Program-made: the position numbers and the translations under genes | The notes under the pieces: generated by a model | Seen by the model: only the letters and a program-made list of their open reading frames with translations | What the model was told of the DNA's origin: nothing | Databases searched by the model: none | Origin: Bacteroidales bacterium | GTDB taxonomy: Bacteria > Bacteroidota > Bacteroidia > Bacteroidales > UBA932 | Length of the DNA: 46,778 bases | Reading direction: 5' to 3' | Assembly (NCBI GenBank): GCA_017617475.1 | Contig: JAFZWC010000008.1 | Span: forward strand, 1 to 46,778 | Shown here: piece by piece, positions 22,840 to 31,947 of the stretch | How positions within the stretch are numbered: position 1 is the stretch's first letter | Layout of the letters: each line of letters begins with the position of its first letter

Positions 22840-25323
22840 ATGCACAGAATCTTTCTGCCCATATACCACTTTTTTAAGGGGCACAAGGCACTGCTATATA
22901 TCCTTCTGATTGCTTCCACGGCCGTATTTGGCTGGTTCGGAGCCAAACTGCAGTATGAGGAAGACATCATCAAGCTCCTTCCCCGCTCCTCCACCTCCAA
23001 CGAGCTGGCCTTCAGCGACATCGGCCTCATTGACAAGATTTTTGTCCAAGTTACTTCCCGGGATACGCTTCAGCCGGTGAGCCCGGACGAACTGGGCGCC
23101 ATTGCCGAAGAATACTGCACCATCCTGGAGCAGAGAGACAGTGCCAGCCATTTCCTCAAGGGGGTTCTGGTATCACTGGATATCGATACAGCCCTGGAAG
23201 CCATGGACTATGGCCTTAGCCATCTTCCCTCCTTCATTGACACGGCCTGGTACGCTAAGATTGAAAAGGCATTGGAGCCAGAAGCATTTGCAGCCCAGAT
23301 GGAGCGGAATTACCAGATGGTCATGGAGGACGAAACCGGCGAAGATTCGCAGCTGGTTTCCATGGATCCGCTAAACCTGCGCTCCCTTTTGGGCGAAATA
23401 ATAGGTTCCGGCACCAGCATGGGTGGCATTACCATAGACAACGGCCACCTCTTCTGCCCGGACAAAACCGTTGCCCTGGCCTTCCTCTCCCCTTCCTTCA
23501 CATCCACCAATTCCGGCGCCGGCACCCGTCTGGTGCGCATGATGGACAAACTGAAAGCGGAACTGGAAGCCCAGCATCCCGACGTGCGCATATTGGTTCA
23601 CGGCAACCCTCAGGGCGGTGTTTCCAATGCCAGCACCATCAAACGCGACCTGGTATGGTCCCTGGGGCTTTCCCTCCTGCTCATCCTCATCATCATGCTC
23701 ATGAGCTTCCACAAGCTGGCCTTCCTCTGGCAGCAAGTGGTTCCGGTGCTTTATGGCGCCCTCTTCTCCATGGCATGCCTGTATTGGATTAAAGGATACA
23801 TGTCCCTAATGGCCCTGGGAATCAGTGCTATAGTTCTGGGTGTAGCCATAAGCTACTGCCTGCATGTACTCATCCATTATTACTATGTGGGAGATGCCGA
23901 ACAGATGCTCCGGGAGGAGTCCACGCCCGTTTTCCTGGGCTGCGTAACCACCATCGGCGCCTTCATGGGCCTGCTCTTCACGGAGAGCGATCTCCTGAGG
24001 GACTTCGGCCTGTTCGCCACCTTCGCCCTTATCGGCAATACCCTCTTTGCCCTTATCTTCCTGCCCCATTTCCTGAAGCCGGAGCAGATCCATTACAAGC
24101 GCACGCACGGTTTCCCGCTGGTGGAAAAGATCAACAACCTCCCCTGGGACCGCAACATATGGTTCATCGGCGCGCTTATCGTGGTCATTGTGGTGGGCGT
24201 CATCTTCAGCCCCCGGGTCAAGTTCGACAGCGACCTCATGAACCTGGACTACGACAACGCCGAACTGCAGGAAAGCCAGGAACTGTATAACCGCAAGAGT
24301 GCCGACGGCTATGCCCACCAGTACTTCGCCGCCTGGGACGACAACGATTTGGATGAAGCCCTGGAGCACAACAAGGGCCTGGTGCGGGCGCTGGACTCCC
24401 TGAAAGCCTGCGGTCTGGTGAAGAGCTATGTGCCCGTAGCCAAACTCCTGCTTCACTCCACCCAGGACCAGCAGGAACGTATCAAGGCCTGGAACGCTTT
24501 CTGGACCCGGGGCCGCGTAAGGTATCTGAGACACCTGATGGCCGAGGCCGAGAAGCAGTACGGCCTGCCCAAAGGCTTCTATGACCCCTTCCTGGGCATG
24601 ATAAGCACCTATTACGAGCCCGGCAACCTGGTGGAATCCGGCATTGTGCCCGAAGGCATGCTGTCCAATTACGTAGAGCAGCAGGAAAGTGGCCGATACA
24701 TGGTATACACCGAAGTCTCCTACGACGCCAAGGATCAGACTCAGGTTTGGAAGAGCCTGGCCTCCGAAGACCACGTACTGGTCCTGGAGCCTTTCTTCTA
24801 TTGCCGCGACATGGTGGAAATCGTCCACGACGACTTCAGCACCACCCTCTGGATTTCCAGCCTCTTTGTGCTACTGGTGCTGCTCATCAGCTTCCAGAAC
24901 ATGTGGATTGCCCTCATTGCCTTCATGCCCATGTTTGTGAGCTGGTACGTAATGCAGGGCTACATGGCACTTCTGGGCCTGGAATTCAATCTGATCAACA
25001 TCGTTATTTCCACCTTTATTTACGGTATAGGTGTAGACTATAGCATATTTGTAATGGAGGGCCTGCTGGCCGAAGCCCGGCACGGCGAAACCAAGATGCT
25101 CCAATACCACAAAGTGGCCATCTTCTACAGCGCCCTGGTGCTGTGCATCGTCACTTTCTCGCTGGTGTTCGCACGGCATCCGGCCATCCATTCCATCGGC
25201 CTCATCACCCTTATCGGCATGGCGGCCACCATCCTCATCACCTATTCCTTACAGCCCTGGATTTTCCGCGGACTCCTTAAGGTCCCCTTCTTCCGCCGCG
25301 GATTCCGCATCCCCGAAAACTAA
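22840..25323 (+). CDS. MMPL/RND-type lipid exporter
   Basis: An 827-residue inner-membrane protein with the twofold MMPL layout: one helix (about 15-33), a periplasmic loop, five or six helices (about 265-415), a second loop, and a matching second bundle (about 665-815). The second half has 'FIYGIGVDYSIFVMEGLLAE', where the Asp is the likely proton-relay residue; the first half has 'LGVAISYCLHVLIHYYY', with no acidic residue there. It is paralogous to the N-terminal 700 residues of the fusion at 35.3-38.1 kb. It opens the operon with fatty acid kinase, GNAT acyltransferase, PlsX-like and ACP genes, so I infer it exports the lipid they make. Confidence 0.85.
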   Translation: MHRIFLPIYHFFKGHKALLYILLIASTAVFGWFGAKLQYEEDIIKLLPRSSTSNELAFSDIGLIDKIFVQVTSRDTLQPVSPDELGAIAEEYCTILEQRDSASHFLKGVLVSLDIDTALEAMDYGLSHLPSFIDTAWYAKIEKALEPEAFAAQMERNYQMVMEDETGEDSQLVSMDPLNLRSLLGEIIGSGTSMGGITIDNGHLFCPDKTVALAFLSPSFTSTNSGAGTRLVRMMDKLKAELEAQHPDVRILVHGNPQGGVSNASTIKRDLVWSLGLSLLLILIIMLMSFHKLAFLWQQVVPVLYGALFSMACLYWIKGYMSLMALGISAIVLGVAISYCLHVLIHYYYVGDAEQMLREESTPVFLGCVTTIGAFMGLLFTESDLLRDFGLFATFALIGNTLFALIFLPHFLKPEQIHYKRTHGFPLVEKINNLPWDRNIWFIGALIVVIVVGVIFSPRVKFDSDLMNLDYDNAELQESQELYNRKSADGYAHQYFAAWDDNDLDEALEHNKGLVRALDSLKACGLVKSYVPVAKLLLHSTQDQQERIKAWNAFWTRGRVRYLRHLMAEAEKQYGLPKGFYDPFLGMISTYYEPGNLVESGIVPEGMLSNYVEQQESGRYMVYTEVSYDAKDQTQVWKSLASEDHVLVLEPFFYCRDMVEIVHDDFSTTLWISSLFVLLVLLISFQNMWIALIAFMPMFVSWYVMQGYMALLGLEFNLINIVISTFIYGIGVDYSIFVMEGLLAEARHGETKMLQYHKVAIFYSALVLCIVTFSLVFARHPAIHSIGLITLIGMAATILITYSLQPWIFRGLLKVPFFRRGFRIPEN

Positions 25324-25326
25324 AGC

Positions 25327-26952
25327 ATGAACCTGGACTCTGAACTATACCTGAACCTTATTCGTGGCGGTGCCGCCCGTCTGGCGCAGCATCGTCAGGA
25401 AATCAATGATCTGAACGTGTTCCCCATCCCCGACGGAGACACGGGAGACAACATGTATATGACCATAGAAGCCGGTACCGAGGCTTCCGGAAACACCCTT
25501 GGCCAGATGGCCGAATCCGTCTCGCAGGGCATGCTTCTGGGCGCCCGGGGCAATTCCGGCGTAATCCTTTCCCGCATCTTCGCCGGAATGGGCAAGTCTT
25601 TCAAAGGCTTGAAACAGGCCGACTACAAGCAGTTTAACGCCGCCATGAAGGCTGCTGTGGAGGAGGCCTACCACGCCGTCTCCCAGCCTGTGGAAGGAAC
25701 CATCCTCACAGTCCTGCGCGAAGGCGTCGCCGCGGCCGAAGGATCGGCCAGCATCGAAGAATTCTTCGACCTCTGGATTGCCGGAATGGACCTGAGCCTG
25801 CAGCATACTCCTGAACTGCTGGACGTACTCAAAAAGGCCGGCGTTGTGGACAGCGGCGGCGCCGGTCTCCTGTGCATAGCCGAAGGCATGCGCGACGCCC
25901 TGCACGGCGACATTGTCATTTCGACCGGAGCCGGCGATTCTGTCATTTCGACCGGAGCCGAAGGCGGAGCGGAGAAATCTCGTAAGGTAGACTTTTCCGC
26001 CTTCACCGAAGACAGCGTGCTGGAATTCGGCTACTGCACGGAATTCCTCCTGCGCCTTCAGCGCTGCAAGGTGGATCTGGACACCTTTGACGAGTCCGTC
26101 ATCCACGACTGGCTGGACCAGCGGGGCGATTCCCTGGTCTTCTTCCGCGACGGTTCCATCATCAAAGTGCATGTGCACACCAAAGATCCCGGTGCCATTC
26201 TCACCAAATGCCGCGAATGGGGCGAATTCCTCACCATCAAGGTAGAGAACATGACGCTCCAGCACCACGAGAACCACATGGACGAGCGTTTCAAGCGCAC
26301 CCGCAAAGCCCTGGGCATTGTGTCCGTAGCCACCGGCGCGGGCCTGTCGGCCTCATTCCGCGACATGGGCGCCGACGCCGTCATTGAAGGCGGGCAAACC
26401 ATGAATCCCCCGGTGGACCGCTTCCTGGATGCATTCGATGAGGTTCAGGCCGATACCATCCTCGTGTTCCCCAACAACAGCAACATCATCCTCACGGCGC
26501 AGCAGGCCGCCCAGTTGTACGACAAAGCCAAGATAGTGGTCATCCCCACGCGCACGCTGGGAGAAGGCTACTACGCCATGGCCAACCTGGACGCCGAAAT
26601 GCCGCTGGAAGAGCTCACAGAGGCGCTTAAACAAGCCGCAGCCTCCGTTACCACCGCCTCCGTGTCCCAGGCCATACGGGACACCGCCGAGGCCCGTACG
26701 GGCGAATACATAGGCTTCAGCGGCAAAGATATCCTCTGCTGCTGCCCGGAGCGCACCGAAACGGTGAAAACCCTGGCCCAGAAGCTGGAAGCCGGCAATG
26801 CCGATATCATTATCCTGCTGCGGGGCGCCGACGCCCCGGCCGAAGAAGCCGAAGCCCTGCAATCGGCCCTTCAACAGACCTATCCCCTGTCCGAAGTCAT
26901 CCTCATTGACGGCGGCCAGGCTGTTTACGACTATATCCTTGTACTATGTTAA
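25327..26952 (+). CDS. fakA: Fatty acid kinase, ATP-binding subunit (DAK2/FakA-like)
   Basis: A 541-residue DAK2-domain protein. The kinase domain shows 'LNVFPIPDGDTGDNMYMT' (metal/ATP-binding aspartates), 'GARGNSGVILSRIFAGM' and 'VDSGGAGLLCIAEGM'; the middle and C-terminal domains follow ('IKVHVHTKDPGAIL', 'LVFPNNSNIILTAQQAA'). This is the FakA/YloV layout and length. With a DegV-type FakB it phosphorylates free fatty acids to acyl-phosphates. The next gene is exactly a DegV protein, overlapping by 7 bases. An interdomain linker (about residues 197-219) is encoded by a repeated GTCATTTCGACCGGAGCC sequence and is probably a repeat insertion. FakA is best known from Firmicutes, so its place in this Bacteroidales operon is notable. 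Confidence 0.85.
   Translation: MNLDSELYLNLIRGGAARLAQHRQEINDLNVFPIPDGDTGDNMYMTIEAGTEASGNTLGQMAESVSQGMLLGARGNSGVILSRIFAGMGKSFKGLKQADYKQFNAAMKAAVEEAYHAVSQPVEGTILTVLREGVAAAEGSASIEEFFDLWIAGMDLSLQHTPELLDVLKKAGVVDSGGAGLLCIAEGMRDALHGDIVISTGAGDSVISTGAEGGAEKSRKVDFSAFTEDSVLEFGYCTEFLLRLQRCKVDLDTFDESVIHDWLDQRGDSLVFFRDGSIIKVHVHTKDPGAILTKCREWGEFLTIKVENMTLQHHENHMDERFKRTRKALGIVSVATGAGLSASFRDMGADAVIEGGQTMNPPVDRFLDAFDEVQADTILVFPNNSNIILTAQQAAQLYDKAKIVVIPTRTLGEGYYAMANLDAEMPLEELTEALKQAAASVTTASVSQAIRDTAEARTGEYIGFSGKDILCCCPERTETVKTLAQKLEAGNADIIILLRGADAPAEEAEALQSALQQTYPLSEVILIDGGQAVYDYILVLC
25915..25982 (+). repeat. GTCATTTCGACC-type repeat inside fakA
   Basis: GTCATTTCGACCGGAGCC occurs at 25915-25932 and again at 25942-25959. 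The second copy runs on into GAAGGCGGAGCGGAGAAATC. Such repeats are common between genes in Bacteroidetes; here it is in frame and adds about 23 residues to the linker after the kinase domain. Confidence 0.65.
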
Positions 26953-27812
26953 AAATCTACACCGACAGCGATACCGACATCACGCCCGTAGAGGCGGCCG
27001 AATACGGTTACAAGCTCATTTCCATGCCTTACAGCGTGGATGCCAAGACCACCTATCCTTACGTGGACTTTGAGACCTTCGACGCCCATGCCTTCTACGA
27101 CATGCTACGCAAAGGAACCCTTCCCACCACCAGCGCCATCTCCAAGGAGCAGTACGTCCAGTACTTCGAAGAGGACTTCAAAGCCGGCAACGATATCCTG
27201 TACGTCCACTTCTCCCGCGCCATGACCAACACCTTCGACGCCATGGACCAGGCCATTGCCGATCTTAAGGCCCAGTATCCCGCCACGCGCTTCGAAGAAA
27301 TTGATACCAAGGGAATTACCACCATCAGCTACGCCATCGTGCGCGAAGTGGGAGACCTCGTAAAGGCCGGCAAGACCCTGGACGAAATCCTGGAATGGGC
27401 CAAGACCGAGGTGGACAAGTTCGCCATGTACTTCTTTGCCGATGACCTCAAGTTCTTCCGCCGCAGCGGCCGTGTAAGCGGTCTGGCCGCCACCATGGGC
27501 ACCCTCATCGGCGTGCGCCCGCTCATCCACATGAGCCAGGCCGGCAAGATGGAATCCGTCGGCACGGTCAAGGGCCGCCCCAACGCCATCAAGGCCCTTG
27601 TGGACAAGGTGGCCGAACTGGGAGACGGCATCGAGAAGCACCGCATCTGCATCGGCCATACCGACGCCCCGGAGATTGCCCATGAAGTGGGCCGCCAGAT
27701 TGAAGAGCGCTTCGGCAAGCAGAATATTGTTTACGTGGACGTGAACCCCACCGCCGGAAGCCATTGCGGCCCCAACGGAGTAGGTGTATGTTTCCACGCC
27801 ATACATAGATAA
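26946..27812 (+). CDS. fakB: DegV-family fatty-acid-binding protein (FakB-like)
   Basis: A 288-residue DegV protein. FakB proteins hold a fatty acid while FakA phosphorylates it. Family features are the N-terminal 'YTDSDTDI', the 'TLPTTSAIS' segment whose Ser/Thr residues hold the carboxylate, 'FFRRSGRVSG', and the C-terminal 'GSHCGPNGVGVCF' in place of the common H-x-GPG. Normal length. It overlaps fakA by 7 bases and is followed by the GNAT gene after one base. Chain specificity cannot be read. Confidence 0.85.
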   Translation: MLKIYTDSDTDITPVEAAEYGYKLISMPYSVDAKTTYPYVDFETFDAHAFYDMLRKGTLPTTSAISKEQYVQYFEEDFKAGNDILYVHFSRAMTNTFDAMDQAIADLKAQYPATRFEEIDTKGITTISYAIVREVGDLVKAGKTLDEILEWAKTEVDKFAMYFFADDLKFFRRSGRVSGLAATMGTLIGVRPLIHMSQAGKMESVGTVKGRPNAIKALVDKVAELGDGIEKHRICIGHTDAPEIAHEVGRQIEERFGKQNIVYVDVNPTAGSHCGPNGVGVCFHAIHR

Positions 27813-27813
27813 T

Positions 27814-28944
27814 ATGATAGAAGTCAAAGAAGTCAAAACCCGGCAGGAGCGAAAGCAATTCCTGAACTTTGCCCTGGACCTGTACAAAGGCAACCCGTAC
27901 TTTGTGCCGCCGCTGTATGCCGACGAGCGCAAGATCTTCGGGAAAGACTATGTGTACAGGAGCAGCTGTGAATGGGCCTCTTTCGTAGCCTACAAGGACG
28001 GCGTTCCGGCGGGGCGCATCCAGTGCATCATCCAGAAGGATGCCAATGCCAAGAACGGCGAAAAGCGCTGCCGATTCTGCCGCTTCGACGCCATAGAAAA
28101 TCTGGAAGTGTCCAGGGCTCTCTTTGAAAAGGCCGAATCCTGGGCCCTGGAGAAGGGCATGGACACCATGGTCGGCCCTCTCAATTTCTCCGACCTGGAA
28201 CGCGAAGGAATGCTGGTAGAGGGTTTTGAGGAGCCTGCCACCTTCGAGGAAAACTACAACTTCCCCTACTACAAGGAACATGTGGAAGCCCTGGGGTACC
28301 AGAAGGAGATTGACTGGACGGCCAGCCGCCTGTACGGCCCCGAGAGTCCGGAAGCCATGGAAGAGCTGGACCAGGTGGTGGCCTTCATCTTCAAGCGTTA
28401 CAAGCTGCACTATGGCACCGCCAAGAGCGGCCCGGACCTGCTGAAGAAATACTCCGAGGGCATCTTCGACCTTCTGGACACCTCCTACGAGGGCCTGTAC
28501 GGCACCGTTCCCTTCACCGAGGGCATGCGCAGGCTCATCCTGGAGAACTTCGCCATGGTCATAAGCCCCAAGTACACGGCCGTCATCCTGGACGAGAACG
28601 AGAAGATCGTATGCTTCGGCCTGTCCTTCCCCGGCCTGGCCCCCGCCCTGGTGGGAACGCGCGGAAAGTACACGCCGCTCACCCTCATGAAGCTCCTGTA
28701 CTACATCAAGAACCCCGACATCATTGACCTTTGCCTGGTGGGAGTAGACCCGGAATACCTGAACCGCGGTGTATCCGGAGCCCTTTCCCTGGCCATCATG
28801 AAAATGCTCCGGGACAATCCCCGCCTAAAATGGGCCGACACCAACCTGAACCTGGAAGACAACTACGCCATCCTGAACCAGTGGCGCCGCTTCAAGCGTG
28901 AAGAGTGCAAACGCTACAGGGCATATGTAAAGAAACTGATATGA
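27814..28944 (+). CDS. GNAT-fold N-acyltransferase, second bCerS-like paralogue
   Basis: A 376-residue paralogue of the protein at 5083-6225. Shared blocks are 'LDLYKGNPYFVPPLYADE' (about 22-39), 'VGPLNFSDLEREGMLVEGFE' and 'YNFPYYKEHVEALGYQKEIDW'; the C-terminal GNAT segment is 'LVGVDPEYLNRGVSGALSLA'. The start at 27814 lies one base after the fakB stop; an upstream in-frame ATG would overlap fakB and add ten residues not shared with the paralogue. It overlaps plsX by 4 bases. In this operon its acyl donor would be the ACP or PlsX product of the operon, and its acceptor an amine such as a sphingoid base or amino lipid (inference). Confidence 0.72.
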   Translation: MIEVKEVKTRQERKQFLNFALDLYKGNPYFVPPLYADERKIFGKDYVYRSSCEWASFVAYKDGVPAGRIQCIIQKDANAKNGEKRCRFCRFDAIENLEVSRALFEKAESWALEKGMDTMVGPLNFSDLEREGMLVEGFEEPATFEENYNFPYYKEHVEALGYQKEIDWTASRLYGPESPEAMEELDQVVAFIFKRYKLHYGTAKSGPDLLKKYSEGIFDLLDTSYEGLYGTVPFTEGMRRLILENFAMVISPKYTAVILDENEKIVCFGLSFPGLAPALVGTRGKYTPLTLMKLLYYIKNPDIIDLCLVGVDPEYLNRGVSGALSLAIMKMLRDNPRLKWADTNLNLEDNYAILNQWRRFKREECKRYRAYVKKLI

Positions 28945-29960
28945 TTAAAATCCTTATAGACTGTTTCGGTGGCGACCATTGTCCTCAGGCACCCGTGGAA
29001 GGTGCCCTGGCGGCCATGGCCAAGAACAAGGACCTGTACGTCATCCTTCTGGGAGACGAGGAAATCCTTCGCAAAGAGCTGGAAGGCAAAAGCTTCGACC
29101 TGGCCCGGCTGGAGATTGTCCATGCCCCGGAAGTGATAGGCTGTGACGAGAAACCAACCGACGTGGTTCGCCTCAAACGCAACTCCTCCATGATGAAGGG
29201 CATCATTATGCTCCGGGACCGTGACGACGTTGCCGCCCTGGTTTCCACCGGCTCTACGGGAGCTCTGGTTACCGGCGCCCTGGTGCGCCTGGGCCGCATT
29301 CCCGGCGTCATCCGCCCGGCATTCTGTCCCCTGCTTCCCACCATGAACGGAGGCATCGTGGGCATCTGCGACAGCGGAGCCAACGTAGAGGTAACATCGG
29401 CCCATCTTCGTCAATTTGCCATTATGGCATCCCTCTATATGGAGAATGTGTATGGCGTTCAAAAGCCGCGTGTAGCGCTCCTGAACGTTGGAAAAGAGGC
29501 CGAGAAGGGCGACGACATCCGCCGCGAAGCCTACGGTCTGCTTCAGGAGACGGAAGGACTGAACTTCGTGGGCAACATGGAAAGCCGCGACCTCCTGAGC
29601 GGCAGCTACGACGTGGTGGTGGCCGACGGATTCAGCGGCAACGTCCTGGTAAAGACCACCGAAGGTACCGCCCTGGAACTGCTCAAAAAGCTCAAGAAGG
29701 AGATCTTCAGCCGCACCCTTTACAAAATGGGCGCCCTGCTCATGAAGAAGATGTTCGCCGATATGAAGGAATTCATGAACTACCAGAATTACGGCGGCAG
29801 CGTGCTCCTGGGCACCTCCAAGGTGGTGGTGAAAGGTCACGGTTCCTCCAACGCCACAGCTGTAGAAAAATGCATAGAACAGGCCTACAAGATGGAAGTA
29901 AGCCAACTCTCCGGAAAAATTGAGGCGGAGATAATGAAATATGATCACTATGAATTATAA
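28941..29960 (+). CDS. plsX: PlsX-like acyl-phosphate:ACP acyltransferase
   Basis: A 339-residue PlsX-family enzyme that interconverts acyl-ACP and acyl-phosphate. Visible are 'DCFGGDHCPQAPVEGALAAM' (canonical DAMGGDHAP), 'ALVSTGSTGALVTGAL', 'VGICDSGANVEVTSAHL', 'LLNVGKEAEKGDD' and 'DVVVADGFSGNVLVK'. It diverges at the first motif (DCFGGDHCP), and the usual rpmF/fabH neighbours are absent, so it may be a specialised second copy. Behind FakAB it would load the phosphorylated fatty acid on the ACP encoded next. The start at 28941 overlaps the GNAT stop by 4 bases. Confidence 0.88.
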   Translation: MIKILIDCFGGDHCPQAPVEGALAAMAKNKDLYVILLGDEEILRKELEGKSFDLARLEIVHAPEVIGCDEKPTDVVRLKRNSSMMKGIIMLRDRDDVAALVSTGSTGALVTGALVRLGRIPGVIRPAFCPLLPTMNGGIVGICDSGANVEVTSAHLRQFAIMASLYMENVYGVQKPRVALLNVGKEAEKGDDIRREAYGLLQETEGLNFVGNMESRDLLSGSYDVVVADGFSGNVLVKTTEGTALELLKKLKKEIFSRTLYKMGALLMKKMFADMKEFMNYQNYGGSVLLGTSKVVVKGHGSSNATAVEKCIEQAYKMEVSQLSGKIEAEIMKYDHYEL

Positions 29961-30020
29961 GATTCTCTCGGCCTTCGGCCTCGGAATGACATTTGTCATA
30001 CCGAGCGAAGCGAGTGTATC
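29961..30020. repeat. GAATGACA-family palindromic repeat, copy A
   Basis: GATTCTCTCGGCC... ending in TCGGAATGACA is followed, after two bases, by its imperfect inverse TGTCATACCGAGCGAAGCGA...GTATC. The unit starts directly after the plsX stop and fills most of the gap before the ACP gene, within the operon; in RNA it would fold as one long hairpin. Confidence 0.7.
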
Positions 30021-30043
30021 TTAATTAATGACTTTATTAAACT

Positions 30044-30277
30044 ATGTTTGAAAAAGTACAAACCATCCTGGCGAAACAACTTCGCAAAGATCCGTCCCAG
30101 ATTACCATGGAATCCCTCATTAAAAAGGACTTGGGGGCCGATTCTCTGGACATCCTCCAGCTTCTGATGCGCATCGAGGACCAGTACGGCATAGTCATTC
30201 CCGACCAGGAACTGGCCAAGTTCGAGCGGGTGGGAGACGTGGTGAAATATCTGGAACAACAGGAAGTAAAACTTTAG
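30044..30277 (+). CDS. Acyl carrier protein (operon-specific)
   Basis: A 77-residue ACP with phosphopantetheine Ser34 in 'LGADSLDILQL', preceded by 'SLIKKDLG' and followed by 'FERVGDVVKYLEQ'. It lies 83 bases after plsX, a gap largely filled by palindromic repeat A, and 12 bases before the nucleoside kinase. It is nearer to a standard ACP than the one at 6.2 kb, but its place behind plsX suggests it is the acyl acceptor of this pathway. Confidence 0.9.
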   Translation: MFEKVQTILAKQLRKDPSQITMESLIKKDLGADSLDILQLLMRIEDQYGIVIPDQELAKFERVGDVVKYLEQQEVKL

Positions 30278-30289
30278 TTCACTAATACT

Positions 30290-31945
30290 ATGGTCCAGGT
30301 CTATTGTAAGAATACCAAGGAGACGAAGCGCTTTCCCGAAGGCACGTCCCTTATGCAGATGCTCTCCGAGTTCGATTGTCGGACGCCCTTCCCCATTGTG
30401 TCTGCCAAGGTGAATAACGTGTCCCAGGGACTCAAGTTCAAGGTGTACCAGAACAAGGACATCGAGTTCATTGACGTCCGCGAGCCCAGCGGCATGCGCG
30501 TGTACTGCCGTTCGCTCAATTTCTTACTGTACAAGGCCGCCTGTGACGTCTTACCCGGGAGCAAGCTCTACGTAGAGCATCCCATCTCCCACGGCTATTT
30601 CTGCCATATCAAAAAGGCCGACGGCACGTACATCACTCCGGAGGAGATCACTCTGGTAGAGTCCCGGATGAAGGAACTGGTGCAGAAAGACCTCCCCTTC
30701 CACCGCTACGACGTGCAGACCGACAAGGCCATCAAAGAATTCAAAAAGGCCGGCTTCGAAGACAAGGTGCGCCTGCTGGAAACCAGCGGCGAGGCCTACA
30801 CCGACTACTACACGCTGGGAGAAACGGCCGACTATTACTACGGAAAACTGGTCCCCTCCACAGGCTATCTCACCGTCTGGGGCATCCAACCCTACCACGA
30901 CGGCCTGCTCCTGCAGGTTCCTTCCCGAGAAGACCCCACACGGGTCGCCGAATTCGTGGACCAGCCCAAGACCTTCGAGATGTTCAAGGAAGCCCTCCGC
31001 TGGAACATTATCATGGGTCTGAGCACCGTAGGAGACGTGAATGAAGCCTTCCTGAACGGCAGGGCCAGCGAGCTCATCCAGATAGCGGAAGCCTTGCAGG
31101 AAAAGAAAATAGTCCAGATTGCCGAAGAGATTGACAGGCGCTACCACAGCGAGAACCCCCTTCAGGTTGTCCTTATTACCGGCCCTTCGTCTTCGGGTAA
31201 AACCACCTTCTGCAAGCGCCTGGCCATCCAGCTCAAGGCCTGCGGTTTAAGGCCGATGTCCGTAAGTACCGACGACTACTTCGTGAACCGCGTGGAAACC
31301 CCCAAGTTCCCCGACGGCTCCTACGACTTCGACAACTTCGAAACCGTGGACCACAAACTCATGGAGAGCGATATTATGAAGCTTCTCAGCGGCGAGGAAG
31401 TGGATGTGCCGGAATTCAATTTTGTCACCGGTCTGCGGGAATACAACGGGAAGAAGCTCAAACTGGGCGAAGGCCGCATCCTCCTGATTGAAGGCATCCA
31501 CGCCCTGAATCCCGGCCTCACCAGCCAGATTCCCGACTCGGCCAAATTCAAGATTTTCATCAATACGCTCACCGGAACCCTGCTGGACGACCACAACAGC
31601 ATCCCCACCAGCGACAACCGCCTGCTGCGCCGTATAGTCAGGGATTACAATGCCGGCGCCTTTACCGCCCGCGAGTCCATCTCCAACTGGCAGAACGTGC
31701 TGGATGCCGAGCAAAAGTGGATCTATCCCTTCCAGGAAACGGCCGATGTCATGTTCAACAGCGCCTATCTCATTGAATTTGCGGTGCTTAAGAACCACGC
31801 CGAGCCCATTCTCCGCAGCGTTCCCCAGAACTGTGCCGAGTTTGCCGAGGCTCACCGCCTCCTCAAGTTCATTCACTATTTCACCCCCGTGCCGGATAAA
31901 GAAATCCCCGCAACTTCGTTGCTGCGGGAATTCATCGGAGGATAA
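30290..31945 (+). CDS. Nucleoside (uridine-type) kinase with ThrRS-like N-terminal domains
   Basis: A 551-residue protein. The N-terminal part resembles the TGS and editing region of threonyl-tRNA synthetase ('VQVYCKNTKETKRFPEGTS', then 'HPISHGYFCHI'). The C-terminal part is a P-loop kinase of the uridine kinase/phosphoribulokinase group: 'ITGPSSSGKTTFCKRLAIQL', then 'VSTDDYFVN' and 'LLIEGIHALNPGL'. This fused form is usual in Bacteroidetes. It is the last gene of the operon; a link to the lipid genes is not obvious, and it may simply be co-transcribed. Repeat B starts just after its stop. Confidence 0.85.
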   Translation: MVQVYCKNTKETKRFPEGTSLMQMLSEFDCRTPFPIVSAKVNNVSQGLKFKVYQNKDIEFIDVREPSGMRVYCRSLNFLLYKAACDVLPGSKLYVEHPISHGYFCHIKKADGTYITPEEITLVESRMKELVQKDLPFHRYDVQTDKAIKEFKKAGFEDKVRLLETSGEAYTDYYTLGETADYYYGKLVPSTGYLTVWGIQPYHDGLLLQVPSREDPTRVAEFVDQPKTFEMFKEALRWNIIMGLSTVGDVNEAFLNGRASELIQIAEALQEKKIVQIAEEIDRRYHSENPLQVVLITGPSSSGKTTFCKRLAIQLKACGLRPMSVSTDDYFVNRVETPKFPDGSYDFDNFETVDHKLMESDIMKLLSGEEVDVPEFNFVTGLREYNGKKLKLGEGRILLIEGIHALNPGLTSQIPDSAKFKIFINTLTGTLLDDHNSIPTSDNRLLRRIVRDYNAGAFTARESISNWQNVLDAEQKWIYPFQETADVMFNSAYLIEFAVLKNHAEPILRSVPQNCAEFAEAHRLLKFIHYFTPVPDKEIPATSLLREFIGG

Positions 31946-31947
31946 TT

